From Coprinellus micaceus (Eukaryota; Basidiomycota; Agaricomycetes; Agaricales; Psathyrellaceae): DNA of 64,000 nucleotides. The DNA lies in assembly GCA_951394405.1 (NCBI GenBank), contig OX596337.1, forward strand, positions 2,666,001 to 2,730,000, written 5' to 3'. A program made the translations under genes and the position numbers. The notes beneath the pieces are model-generated. The model was given only the letters and a program-made list of their open reading frames with translations, was not told where the DNA came from and made no database searches. Below, piece after piece: positions 10,910 through 22,609 of this stretch; the stretch's first letter is position 1; every line of letters begins with the position of its first letter.

Positions 10910-12569
10910 CTAGAACTGGATCAAATCTTCCTGCACCTTTTCGCCACTCCGCGGACTCGTCGGTCGTCGTCTTGGTGTGCCCTTCGCTTGAGCTGGCGGG
11001 GAACGCGGCCGTGGTGAAGACGAAGTCCCTGGATTGTTGGCGCTCGATCTACGACGCTGGCTTGGTGAAGCCGACGCGGGGTACCCTGATGTAGGCATTG
11101 CCTTGGTGTATGCCTCTCGGATGACCCTGGCTGCTGCCAGCCCAAGATCGTAGTACCCGTCGTTGGTAGACGGAGAAAACATCCCTGTGTGTGCGGCGAT
11201 TTCGTCGGTCACCATTGTATTCTTCGACGGTATGAATCGACTCGACGCCCTCGAATCCAGTCTTGGCAGAACGGAGAATGTCCGCGATTCGAGGAAAGTG
11301 GGTGCGGTTGGGGGTATTACCGTGTAGAAGCTGTGAACCCGGGGAGGCGTTCGTTTAGCTACCTCAGGCTATTTCGGAGGACCAGAGTACCATACTCACT
11401 TTCGAAACACAACCCCCTGCGCTTCCTCGATGTCGACCAAGGTCTCAATCCTTTCATTCAACGTCGCCTCGTCCCATAGGTTCCCCACATACTTCATATG
11501 ATCCATCAACCACGTATAACTCGTGTTCAGGTGATCACGAGCATAATATGCTCCTCCCGCAGCAGCTCCAGCCAGTAGTGCACCTCCAATGGCATAGGCA
11601 GCGGGGGAAGCCCACTTTGCCCAGCCCGAAGCGGCAGGTTTCTGAGATGCAGCTGCATTTGGCGGGGCAAGGGTCGAGGAGGGTGCGCCTTGGGCGGCCT
11701 TCCCTGCGGTGAAACCTGCAAAAGACCCGAAGAGGGCTGAACCGAGAGTCGATGCTGCATTGACGTGGTCCGCGGCTTTGGTAACGCCGTCCTTGACGAG
11801 GTGAGGGTGGAGGCCGAGGTACTGCGAGGAAGGAGGACTAAGATGAAGGATGAGCGCTAAAGCGGTAGGGGCCAATACCCACTGGAGTGTCGAAGGCGAG
11901 GCAAGCAATGATCCTGGGCCATAGTGGCGAACTGCTATCCGGCCGGGTATCGAAGAATCCACGGAGACTATCTGCTGCCAGAAGGCCTCCCATACTGCAT
12001 GCCATTGTCAGTCTCCATGTCGCGTAGTATGCCGCCATGTGAGGAGCGCGCCTAACCCACCTGTGCCCGCACAATACGACCTTCACCTTCCCAGCACCGT
12101 CTCCCGAAGCCACCTCGCGCTCGACGACAGCGGTGGTCAACCAGTCGGCAAATAGGACCACTGCTTTATCCTATATGGTGCAAGGTCCAGCGCTCATGAT
12201 CAGTTCTGGGCGCGTAACCTGGAAGCTAAGAGACATCGACTGACAAGTTCTCCCTTGGTCTATCGAAATCATGGAGGGAATTAGCACACGTTCAGACATC
12301 GGTTGTATCGAATCTCGGCATACTTCATACGCTGGAAAAACCAGGGATTCGACTTGAAGGTTCGGTATGGTCTGTGTCAACAGGTGTTGCAGACGCTGAG
12401 GAAACTCCTCGAACGTCGTATCTGTGCCTTTGAAACCATGGATAAAAACAAGGAGCAAGAGGTCGCCGGTGGTTGTGGTCAGCGCCTGCGACGCAGGGCC
12501 AGAATTTGGGCTCGGATTGAGGCTGCCTCGCGAATTCGGTGATTGAGCATTCGAATTCCTTCGCGACAT
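10910..12569 (-). CDS. DUF676-type alpha/beta hydrolase (putative lipase)
   Basis: Predicted serine hydrolase of the DUF676/lipase-like group common in fungi; substrate unknown. Six exons: 12569-12324, 12259-12245 (15 nt), 12170-12061, 11994-11883, 11821-11400, 11330-10910; 441 aa. Motifs: oxyanion block LLLVFIHGFKGTDTTFEEF, then YE|TKGEL|DKAV, EWLTT-like FADWLTTAVVEREV, nucleophile elbow LCGHSMGGLLAAD, LAFDTP|YLGLHPH. The catalytic serine codon is split by an intron (AG at 12062-12061, T at 11994). A Gly/Ala-rich segment (AIGGALLAGAAAGGAYYA) could be a membrane helix. The C-terminal region keeps FYTVIPP, EIAAHTGMF and a basic, Ser/Pro-rich tail. The 15-nt exon is inferred because it alone restores the conserved TKGEL|DKAV frame. 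Confidence 0.85.
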
Positions 12570-13001
12570 GGTGGTGGGTGTAAGAAGGATGTGGCGCTGC
12601 AATTCGAAGCCTGCGACCCGTTGTCCATATTTGAAGATGACTCGGAGGTAAGTATCGCAGATGTTACAATCTTTTGAAAACAGGTACAGAGAGGGTGGCT
12701 TGAGCACATATTAACAGCATGGGGCTCGGAGAACGGACAGTAAAATACAATGTGGGATCGTCGAGAGCAGGACGTCGTGCATGGGTAGCAAGCTCGAAGA
12801 GAAACGCAGTGTGTTGTAGTGTACAATGAGTAGAAGCGATAAACGATGTTCGATGGATGAAGGCGGTACAAGGAGCTGCAAGCGTTCGAGGAGCTTTCGT
12901 GAGCGGAGACGTGGGATACGTCGAAGCTCATTGATACCAAGTGGAAGTATCACGGACTATACGGTGCAAGGATAAAAAGAGAGCCACGGATATCGCGCGT
13001 T
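12570..13001. other. Intergenic, no gene seen
   Basis: Promoter side of the DUF676 hydrolase and 3' side of the zinc-finger gene. All open frames here are short and lack splice-consistent continuations. Nothing else is seen. Confidence 0.45.
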
Positions 13002-14606
13002 CTAGAAATCTTGACTCCCGTACGGAGCCTGCGTCATGATAGGGGGTAGGGTCTCGTCATCCTGGGTCTGATACGCCCACCCACTCTGAGGATTCTGCGG
13101 ACATCTCTCATCGTTCTGAGATGGGTTGAGGCGTTCGGGAGCGGGAAGGTGGTAGGCGCGACTCGACGTGAAGTTCAACGGTGAGCTGAGTTTCTGTCGT
13201 GCCTGCGGTGCCATGAGGTCGAACGACCCGCTCAGGCCTCTGGGGTTTCGTGACTTCGCTTTGCGCCGGTGTTTGGGTGTCAACTGTGGCGATCGCGTGG
13301 GGGAAGGATCTTTCCTCAAGTTAACCTGTCGTTCGGGAGCAGCAACTTCGGATTGGGGATAAAACGGCTTTCTCGCCGAGGCGCCAGATGAAGGGAAGAA
13401 AAAGGGATCGGGAGTTTGGTTAATTGGGTCTTGAAATTCTTGTGACGAACTCTTTAATTGATTTCGTGTGGTGCGTCGAGGAGGTTGTGCGGGAGGGGGC
13501 ATCGAGATGTTGCTCGAGTTGGATGTTGAAGAGTTTTCTGATTCTTGTGAGGATTCGGATTGATTCGTGGATTGGTTAGAGGTGGAATGGGCGACTTCTG
13601 CTGGTTGGAACGTCGGCGCTGGTGCGAGGTCGGGAGAGCCAGACAGAGGTACATGAGACTGGAATATCTCTCCGGTGTAGAGGTCACTTCCTTGGGTAAA
13701 AAAGGGCTGGCTCTGTGGTGGAAGAATTACAGGCATCCTGATGGATGCAGAGGCGTCGGTGTATGACACGCCCTGTTCCGTTACTGAGTTCTCAATGTCC
13801 TCCAACCGTTCTTGGTGGATTAGGTCGGAAAGTTGCAACTCTCCGTCGTCCATAACATCTTCCAGAGACTGCGTGAGGTGTCGCTCGACAGCGTAACAAT
13901 CTGCGTTCGAGGCGGCAGAATCCAGAGATGGATTTCGGCTGCTGAGGTCGGCAAGATTGAGGTCGACTCCCTGTCGTTTCCGGGGATGAATGGCGTCTTC
14001 AATCATTGCGTCGAAGTCAGGGGTGCCGGGGTTGTCCGCCATGAATGGAGACCCTCCTGGAGAGGATAGGTCCCTAAAGCTGGGCGTTTTGATTCGGAAT
14101 TGACCATCGTCGCCAGAAAAGAGTTGGGCGGGTGTTGGAGAAGGGGCTGAGAGCAAGTTAGGGTCCACGCCCGTGTCCTGCGGCAGGGCAAGAATGGGGT
14201 GTATGTGTGCCGGTGGTGAAGCTGCCTCCGAGACGGGTGGCGTGGGCAGCGACGATGGTACCTGCTGGCAGGCGGATTGGGTGGAATCTAGGGGATGTCA
14301 GATCAAGAACGAGGAGTCAAAGCACATCGCTAGGTCCATCCTACCTTCCTTCGCGATGCTATCATGTGACGAGGCTATCATTCGGCCAGGGATTGGGATC
14401 GACATGCTTTCGCCAATGCCTTCCTCAGCCCGCTCAATATCTGCCAGTTCTCTCCGTCGAAAGCATTTCTTCTCGAATGGCTCTTTCCGCAAATGTTCGA
14501 GAAAGGCGTGGCGAATGTATTCCGAAGGCGTAGAGAAGCTTGAGAGACACCAGTCGAAACGGCAGTAATGGACAGCAGGCAACTGCTGGCTGTCGAACGA
14601 TGCCAT
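13002..14606 (-). CDS. Unknown protein with one C2H2-like zinc finger
   Basis: Two exons, 14606-14345 and 14287-13002, joined by a 57-nt phase-1 intron; 515 aa. The N-terminus (residues about 8-45) has a compact C2H2 candidate: C-R-F-D-W-C, twelve residues, then H-A-F-L-E-H, followed by a charged helix rich in E/K/R (LRKEPFEKKCFRRRELADIERAEE). The remaining 430 residues are Ser/Pro/Gln/Asn-rich and probably disordered, with short Thr/Ser-Pro sites typical of phosphorylated nuclear proteins (RSPQLTPKHRRKAKSR is a likely nuclear-localisation patch). A role in the nucleus is inference only. It is divergent from CCDC97, with 276 bases between the starts. Confidence 0.65.
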
Positions 14607-14882
14607 TTTGCGCGCCTACAGTGCCGCCCGAGGTTGGAGTGGGAACAGACGGGTGACGATGGACGTTGGTGTGCAAATGAACCACTTTCTATCCTCTTCA
14701 GACCGAACAAGGTAGAAGCGCGATGAAGCCAGAGGACAAGAGACAGCGCCCCTGTCCACGCTTGGCAGAGGCCGCTGGTCCAAACATGCACAACCAGAAT
14801 GAACTCGCCCACTCACCGGCATTGCTCCCGTCCGAGTCGACATCCACCGCGCATACCATGACAATCTCGATACTTGGCAAGG

Positions 14883-15635
14883 ATGGCTAACCCTCACGAA
14901 TTCGATCCTGCTCCTACTCTCAAGTACATAGGTCTTCCAGCGGACTATACGCCTCCACCCGAAGGAGAACCGATCGCCTTCCTCCAGAAGCATCTTTCCC
15001 AGCTTCCTCCCCACCTCTTGCCTGCATACAGCCTGATAACGACTCCCAAGGAACGCACAGCCATCCCCTTAGTGAGGAACAGGAGGCTCCAGTATACCAA
15101 GACTGCTCCTCAGGATCTAAGTTTCGTTCGTGCAAGGAATACGTGGCCCCACCTATGGGAGGGGAGGCTCCAGCCAGGTATTGAGGAACGGAGGGAAGAG
15201 CAGAGTTGGGCCGAGACGGTCTTTATGGACGGTAGAAAGACCAGCGTCGGCAAGCTGGGTCGCCTGCTGGCTGACTATGAGGAGGAGAGGGAGAATGAAA
15301 GAATCCGGGCTGTGAAGCGAATAAAGGAGTCGAATGAACTGGTCCCCGAAGAAGATGAAGAGGGCGACGAAGACGACGATGATGAAGATGAAGTAGGGAT
15401 AGAGGTAGAAGAGCTGCCTGAGACCGATGCTCAGAAACAAGCAAGTTTCGAGGGGCGGATAAGAGAGAGATTTGTATACGGGCTGCTGGACGTGAGTGCT
15501 ATCCATCGCGTATGGGTGACTTTGCGCTGACAGCCGTCAACGCAGGATATCGACTACGACGCGGTTGACTGGAACGAATCTCTCGATGCAGACGACGAAA
15601 GGGAGGCCCAAGACCGGTGGTTTGACGAGGAGTAG
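14883..15635 (+). CDS. CCDC97 family protein (DUF2052), spliceosome-associated
   Basis: Two exons, 14883-15491 and 15546-15635, 232 aa. The family C-terminus is clear: RIRERFVYGLLD|DIDYDAVDWNES, then DDEREAQDRWFDEE at the stop, matching the coiled-coil domain-containing protein 97 family (PF09747). The middle is acidic (EEDEEGDEDDDDEDE) after a helical segment with RARNTWPHLWEGRLQP. Human CCDC97 associates with the SF3B part of U2 snRNP; the fungal role is inferred from that. The start ATG gives MANPHEFDPAP; the frame runs three codons further up to a TTG that is unlikely to be used. Confidence 0.85.
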
Positions 15636-15783
15636 TATGGTAGTGAAGCAATGTATACATTTACCGATATCTCTGTTACGAAGCCACCCGTTGAGAAGGA
15701 AACAACTTGAACGAGACATCCATCACTGGTTTCCTTTCTCCCACAACTGGTGCCGCCCAATTTGCGCGCTCTGACCTCCCCTA

Positions 15784-17873
15784 ATGCTGGCCCGCCCAGA
15801 CTCCTCCTCTTCTGAAGACGACGCGTCTGCCGCCGAATCCAACCTTCTATACACCTCCGAGCCCGAGAGAACGAAAACCCGCTCCAAAGGCGAACCGCGC
15901 CAGGGCGAGAAGGAGCGTACCGAGAAGAAGAAAAAGCGAAAACACGGCGACAAAGACGGCGGGCACGCTGCCCAGGATCTAGGCGACGGCGAGCCCAAGA
16001 AGAAGAAGAAGAAGAAGGATGAGGGTCGCGGCGTTCAAGCAGCTGCTCAGCGACAAGAAGACGATGGCGATAGCGATATCGACGCCAATGCACAGGCCTC
16101 GACGGCCGCTCTGCTGAACGCCATTGTCGCTGCTGTATCCAGCGCGACGCCGCCAGGGGATCATCCGGTTCCTCAGGTCTACGCTCCTCCTCCTCCTCCG
16201 CAGCACCTCGTGCCCCCGCCGCACTTTATGCCTTTTCCAATGCCTTTCAACCAGTTTCCTCCCGGCATGGTTGCTCCAGACGGCTCGTTTCCTGCGTCTG
16301 TTTTAAGCGATATGACGTTTGGTACGAACGACGACGTCCTTCGTGCTCTACATAACATGGACATGTCGAAGCTGGCCAAAGGCCCAGTGGACCCTTCGAT
16401 TGCTGCGAACATGTCGGCATTTGCCCCTCCCACGAGCGCATTCGCTCCCCACCTACCGCTCCCGCCCCCTATAAACCAGCTCCCTGTTGGATCTTCGGCC
16501 ATTCTCAATGTGCCAAAGAATAAAACAACTCGACGCATCGCGGCTCCGGCAGCGTCTAATTCCACAGGGAGCGACAGGCACTCCGAGCTTCTGGCGACGA
16601 AGTGGCTAAGCGCACGCAAGCTCGCCGAAATGGTGGAAACTGAGGGCTTGATTTACAAGAAGGGCAAGTTCTCTGCGACGGAAGAAAGGCAGGTGAGGGA
16701 GGCAATCGAGTCCCACAAAGCTGTACGTCCCGCTCCCACCAATTTCTGGAGCAAGTCGCCGTAACCTTCCATCCCAAAGGCGAACCACCTCAGCGACGCA
16801 CAAATCCGGGAGACAATATTTCCCAAGGACGACAAGAATAAGGACGCCGACTTCTGGACTAGAATCAGTGAGTTCATGGAGATCATTCGCTCTCCTCTCC
16901 GCACTAAAATTTGTTATAGCAAAGGCAGTCCCTCCACGGCCCATCGTTGCCGTATACCATTTTGTTAGGCGCAAGTATCATCCTTTGGGGCAACAGGGCT
17001 CCTGGAAGGCGCATGAAGACGCGGCGCTGAAGCAGTACGTATGACTCTGTACTATCCATCAGGGTATTTCTAATTCTCTTCCCCAAGAGCTATCGCAGAC
17101 CTCGGGCAGGCTTGGGAGAAAGTCAGTCAGCGCGTAGGAAGAATGGCTTCAGATTGCCGAGACAGGTATCGGAATCATCTTGTCGATCGTGACACCCGTG
17201 CTACAGGGGCATGGTCAAAAGAGGAAGAAGACGAGCTCACACGGATCGTCACTGACATGACGATCAAGCAAGGTCGTGATATTGACAATGATGTGTTTTG
17301 GAGTCGGGTCAGCCAGCTCATGGGCGGTCGGAGAGGACGCCAGCAGTGTAGGATTAAGTGGTATGCCGTGTTGTACGCTTTCAGCGTCTCCCAGCTGACT
17401 TCCCGCGCCCGCGTGTAGGACGGATTCCTTGAGCAAGCTTGTGAAGAACGATGGCACCAAGCCAAGGTGGAGCCCCACAGATGCGTTCATCCTCATCCAC
17501 AAAATCGACTCGCTCAAAGTGAACGACGATACAGAGATTGATTGGAAGCTCCTGCCAGACTCCGATTGGAATCTCTGGAGTGCGCACACCCTGCAACGCC
17601 GCTGGTTAACGATGAAGAGGGGCATCAAAGGCTACGAAGAAATGACACACCAAGGTTAGCCACGAAGGGTTTGGGCCACGCACGTTTTCTAAAGCACTTC
17701 CTTCAGAAATTGTCGACATTCTTCGCGTCAAAAAGTCCCTCGCACCCGAGCCGGTCTCTTCTGCACCAGACTCCTCCCAACCTTTCACCAAGGAACGCAG
17801 AAAGCGCAAGATTACCAGCGCCGACGAAGTAATAGAGGAACTAGCTAAATCTGCACCCACTGTCGAGGATTAG
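15784..17873 (+). CDS. REB1: Myb-type DNA-binding factor REB1/TTF1 (RNA polymerase I terminator / fork barrier protein)
   Basis: Six exons: 15784-16722, 16780-16867, 16920-17034, 17088-17360, 17419-17654, 17707-17873; 605 aa. The N-terminal half is acidic/basic low complexity (poly-Lys runs such as KKKKKKK) followed by a Pro/Phe-rich region. The C-terminal half contains the tandem Myb/SANT repeats of the Reb1/TTF1 family: GKFSATEERQVREAIESH with IFPKDDKNKDADFWTRI, then YHFVRRKYHPLGQQGSWKAHED, AWEKVSQRVGRMASDCRDRYRNH, GAWSKEEEDELTRIV, and RRGRQQCRIKW|TDSL. Family members bind rDNA terminators and also act as general regulatory factors at promoters. REB1 against another Myb paralogue cannot be settled without a tree. 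Confidence 0.85.
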
Positions 17874-18156
17874 AGTGACTTCTCGGCTGTATCAGATAAG
17901 ATTAGAGTACTTTACCACTACACGTGTTCTATACTAAATGAGACGGACGTCGCATTTACGCGTTGTTTCTTGACCATCTTCTACCCGGCCAGCAACCACC
18001 CAGAAATGAAATACACGCGCCTGCGGCCTTTTCCTCAGCAGTGGCGTGTTTCAATGGTACTTAACCCAGCCCCCGCCTGAACACGACCGGCAACTGTTTT
18101 CCCATCATCACTGCTCACCACAAGCTACACCCTCCTCTTTTTTCGTCATTGTCAGC

Positions 18157-21100
18157 ATGAGCCTCAACAGTGGTGGTGCGAGGACCCGAAAGGATCCCTT
18201 ACCGCCATCCAGCAACCCCAGCTGGGCCAACGACAACGTCAAAGGGCCTGAAGCAAGCGTGTCAAAGAACACGCAGTTCAAGCTTACTGCAGCCTGCCTC
18301 GTTTTATTATCTGCGTGGTTCGCTTGGACCCTCTCGGCCCCAGCTAGCAGCTCTCTCCTCTCTGGAACGGCAAGTCCACGCCAGGTCAGCTTTTCGATCC
18401 AGCAGCGGCAAGATGTCCTAGGCCGGTGCGTCGCGATCCGCACTCCCCCGGGCCCACCCTCCAACTACCTCGGGCGCGACAAGTCCGACCGTTTTGAGCT
18501 GGGCACGAAGGCAACGTTGATTCGGAATGCGTGGATTTGGACTGGGCAGGAGAATGGGACTGTTTCGTACAGAGGGGACATACTCTTGGATCAGGGAATT
18601 GTGAAAGCTATCGGAGACATACCTGCGAGAACTATCGAGGACACAAAGAATTTGACGACGGTGGATGCGGACGGGAAGTGGGTTACGCCTGGCCTTGGTA
18701 CGACGCACCATTCATTTTCGCCATCTATCAATCTAATGAGCGGTCTGCGGACAGTTGACATGCATTCACACCTGGGTATACTGAGCTCACCCATCCTTGG
18801 TGGTTTGTGGATTCTTTTGAGCATCGCTTCCCAGATGATGTCATTGACCGCCTGAGATAGGCGCGGTCGACCTTGATTCCGCAAAGGGTCCCATCCTCCC
18901 GTACCTGCGAGCTGTGGATGGACTCAATACCCATGATGCTGGGTTCCAGATGGCCATGGCCGGAGGGGTAACCACGGTCCAAGTTCTTCCCGGGAGTAAC
19001 AACGCTATCGGTTAGTTCCTTTCTATCTCAATTGGCAACTGATTGACCTCATATGTCTTCGCGCCTTGGCAAGGCGGCCAGTCCTTCTTTGTGAAGTTGC
19101 GCCCGACCTCGGACCGGTCCGCCGTCTCCATGGTTGTCGATCCTCCAACGAGTTTGACCGGAGAGTCCCCCGGATGGAGGGCACCTACAAGATGGCGACA
19201 TATGAAGTGAGCGTGCAGAATAGTCTGTTAGCCGTCCGGGAGCGTGATTGACTGATGTCGTTATCAGACAAGCTTGCGGGGAGAACTTGCGGCGTTACGG
19301 AAATCGCATGGACACGATGTGGTCCTTCCGTTCTGCTTATGCCCAGGCCGCGAAGGTGAAGGATGCCCAAGATCTATACTGCGAGAAGGCAGAATCAGGT
19401 TTGTGGGACACGTTAGATCCGACCTTCCCAGAGGACCTCCGATGGGAAATGTTGGTGGACGTTCTTCGAGGAAAGGTCAAGGTAATTTCGCTTCACCTTC
19501 CATGCATTAAAGCCATTGGTCGGCTGACATTCCTCCAGATATCCAACCACTGCTACGAAGCCGTGGACCTGGACGCACTGGTTCGAGTGAGTTCATCCAA
19601 TCGCTATCGGTTCAGCTGTCGGGGATCCTAATTTATCGGAATACTCTCTCCACAGCTTACAAACGAGTTCAAATTCCATATCGCGTCCTTCCATCACGCA
19701 GCTGAGGCATGGCTCGTTCCGGACGTTTTGAAACGAATGTATGGATTGGTTCTCGTGATAGATGGTCTGGACCGTTGACCTGAGGTCCGATCTTTCCAAT
19801 AGGTGGGGAGGAATTCCAACAGTCGCCTTATTCGCGACCAATTATCGGTGAGATGCCCCATTTCTCCCTCGTGTAGACTTGAATATTCATGTGGCGCACC
19901 CAGATTTAAACGCGAAGCTTTCCGAGGCTCGGAATTTGCCCCTCGTGTGCTCGCCGATGAGGGGATCCCCGTCGTTTTGAAGGTACGTTCCAGACCGTGG
20001 ACCTCTTTCTATTATGACACTCTCTCGACATGCCCTTGAACCAGCTGATATCCTAACACATTGCTTGATATAGTCGGATCACCCAGTGATAAATTCCAGG
20101 TACCTCGCCTACGAAGCGCAGCAGGCGCATTATTTCGGGTTACCGTCACATCTCGCGCTTGCAGCGATAACCTCAACGCCAGCGACCACCGCAGGACTGG
20201 CCCACCGGATTGGGATCCTCCAAAAGGGCGCAGACGCCGATGTGGTGCTGTGGGACTCTCATCCGTTGAATTTTGGTGCCACGCCCATGAAGGTCTGGAT
20301 CGATGGAATTCTTCAGATCCCCGTGCCGTCCAAGGACGGAGTAGATATCCCAGTCGAGGTTGGGAAAGGGAAGGAAGGTGATAGGTGGAGAAGGGTCCCT
20401 TCTGTCCCCAACTGGGATAAGGAAAGGGAAGAGGCCTTGCGCTGGGAAGGCTTGCCTCCTCTTACTGGTCGCTCTGGCAGCAAGTCCGATCGGGTCGTCT
20501 TTACCAACGTGAAGAGCTTGTGGACCCGGACTAAAGAGGGTAAGATCCAGCAGAAGCTCGGAAAGGGTAGTGCTGCGAACGATGCCGGGTCGCTCCAACG
20601 TCTTGTGTTCGTGAAAGGGAAACTCTTCTGCATCGGTTCGACTTGCTCTACAGAGGAACTAACCGGATTTGAAACGGTCGACCTACAGGGAGGTTCGATC
20701 TCTCCCGGCCTTATGACTTATGGGTCTTCCCTCGGACTCGGGGAGATCATGGGGGAGCCGTCGACCCAGGATGGAGACTTTGCAGACGCTCTGACGGCGA
20801 ACGTCCCCAAGCTCATGGACGATGTTGGCGGCCTTGTGCGCGCCGTCGATACGCTTGCTTTCCAGACCCGAGATGCCCTGTAAGCACCTGTTAATTCTTT
20901 GGCGAGCCGCTGACATATGAAAAATAATATAGAACGGCGTATCGTTCCGGGGTGACATTCGCCACATCCTCCCTCGCAAAACCTGTCTATTTGAATGGGC
21001 CTGGCTCTAGATTCCTGTCGGGTTTGTCGGTGGCCTTTAGAACTGGTTCATCACACGCGATGGAGAGGGGAGCGATCGTGCAGGACGTGGTCGCCCTTCA

Positions 21101-22023
21101 CGTCGTTCTTGGGAGAGCCCAACCGATGGTGGGGGGCGGTGTTAGTGTAAGCACCCAGATGGGGGCTCTACGGCGCCTCCTCTACGGATGGGAATCCCAG
21201 GACAAGGAAACAGGACACTGGTTCAGAAAGGCAGCAGAGGTGCGTCGAAATTACACATCACAGCATAAGATGCGAGAACCCTCACCTTTTGTGTGCGGTT
21301 AGGGTGTGATTCCGCTGGTTATTGAAGTCGATAGTGCGGACATTATGGCGTCCCTTCTCATCTTGAAAGCAGATGTGGAAGATAGAATCGGTTCGCGCAT
21401 GAGGATGGTGTTCGCTGGTGCTGCCGAAGCTCACCTATTGGCTCGGGAAATTAGTAAGTGGACTCCAGACGTCGATAGTGGTTCTGGACTCCTGACTGAT
21501 TGTATCTAGGCACGTCCGAGGTTGGTGTTATCCTAAACCCAGCGAGACCTTACCCAATGGTATGGGACCAAAGAAGGATGTGAGTGCTGTGATCTCCCCT
21601 TCATAAACAAGGTGGGCACGTTGACTAAACAGCGTTCTATTATAGCCTTCCTGGACCTCCGTTGACCAACGACACTGCGCTGGTAAAGCTGCTCGAGGAA
21701 GGTGTGGTTGTTGGTCTGGGGATTCGAAGCAGTTGGGAAGCGCGACACGCCCGCTACGATGCTAACTGGGTAAGATATACAAAATTTGCAACATGATTCG
21801 GACACTAACATGCGTCTAGGCCTCGCTCGAGTCCAATGGCCGCATCCGGGAAGATCAGGCCTATGCTCTGGTTACCACAGATCTTGAGAACCTGTTGGGC
21901 ATACGGGACATTGGCGAGGAAACGGCGGATTTAGTTGCCACGCAAGGAGGTGGTTTGTTTGACCAATCTAGCAAGGTGGTCGGGGTCATCTCTGCCCAAC
22001 GAGGACACGTGGAGGTTTTCTAG
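18157..22023 (+). CDS. Membrane-anchored tandem amidohydrolase, second domain degenerate
   Basis: Fifteen exons: 18157-18697, 18755-18775 (21 nt), 18861-19010, 19074-19206, 19268-19481, 19539-19586, 19656-19738, 19803-19847, 19904-19982, 20074-20879, 20933-21239, 21303-21453, 21510-21579, 21646-21769, 21820-22023; 991 aa. One membrane helix lies near residues 48-64 (AACLVLLSAWFAWTL), suggesting type II anchorage. The first amidohydrolase domain (about 120-530) keeps the metal motif PGL|VDMHSHLG, the central CHHA-like FHHAAEAW, KSDHPV (second Asp/His site) and ends GILQKGADADVVLWDSHPL, typical of imidazolonepropionase-like enzymes. The second half repeats the layout (ISPGL, LVIEVDSADIMAS, GVILNP, LVTTD) but HxH is replaced by TYGSS, so it is probably not catalytic. 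Substrate unknown; a distant relation to yeast uncharacterised amidohydrolases is possible. Confidence 0.88.
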
Positions 22024-22088
22024 GGGTACTGTGAACATGTATTCAGACACGGACTTTGGCTGATATGTATTCTTCGTGTCGGATCGCG

Positions 22089-22411
22089 CTAAACAACACC
22101 GAGAAGAGCAGCGCTGGGCGTGAAGCCACGGTTTCGTGCAGCGAAAAAGCTGATGCCGACCACGCTGAAAAGAAAGCCTGCAAATCTGGACAGATGTTCA
22201 GAATTGGATGCAAGTCGCCCATAACCGATATTCACCGAAAGAAGGCAATTCGTGAGATTGAGCGCTCTTCATGGGGGGACCGCGACGAGGCAAAGATGGA
22301 GCGCAACACCGCCGGGGTGACTGGAATGCGGCGCTGCGTGTCCTTGGGCGGGTCCTGAACCTGCGGGTGCCTTGGACGGATCGTGGAGGTTGTGGATGCG
22401 GTTGAAGACAT
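22089..22411 (-). CDS. Small single-span membrane protein (90 aa), unrecognised
   Basis: Easily missed gene between convergent and divergent neighbours. Two exons, 22411-22236 and 22185-22089, joined by a 50-nt phase-2 intron (GTGAAT..TCCAG, with a CTGAAC branch-like site). The product has a Thr/Ser/Pro-rich polar N-terminus, an amphipathic segment VTPAVLRSIFASSRSP with HEERSISRIAFFR, then a hydrophobic helix FAGFLFSVVGISFFAA crossing the splice junction, and a short tail RNRGFTPSAALLGVV. The helix is only continuous when the intron is removed, which is the main support. No family is assigned; a mitochondrial or ER tail-anchored protein is conceivable. It ends 65 bases beyond the amidohydrolase stop and its start lies 198 bases from the GRR1-like start. 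Confidence 0.6.
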
Positions 22412-22609
22412 GTTGATCTGCTTACGTCACGCGCGGGGAGAAAGACGCCCATGAACATGATTGGTGGGGCCTGTCACCAGATCACGATTCGCTGGAGTGC
22501 TCAAGTGAGCCATTGTGAACTGGCCCACTCCCGGTGATCTTATCGCTTCTTCTGTACCGCAACGACCTAGACTCACATCGAGGCCATCACAACGACCTAT
22601 ATTTCCCTT

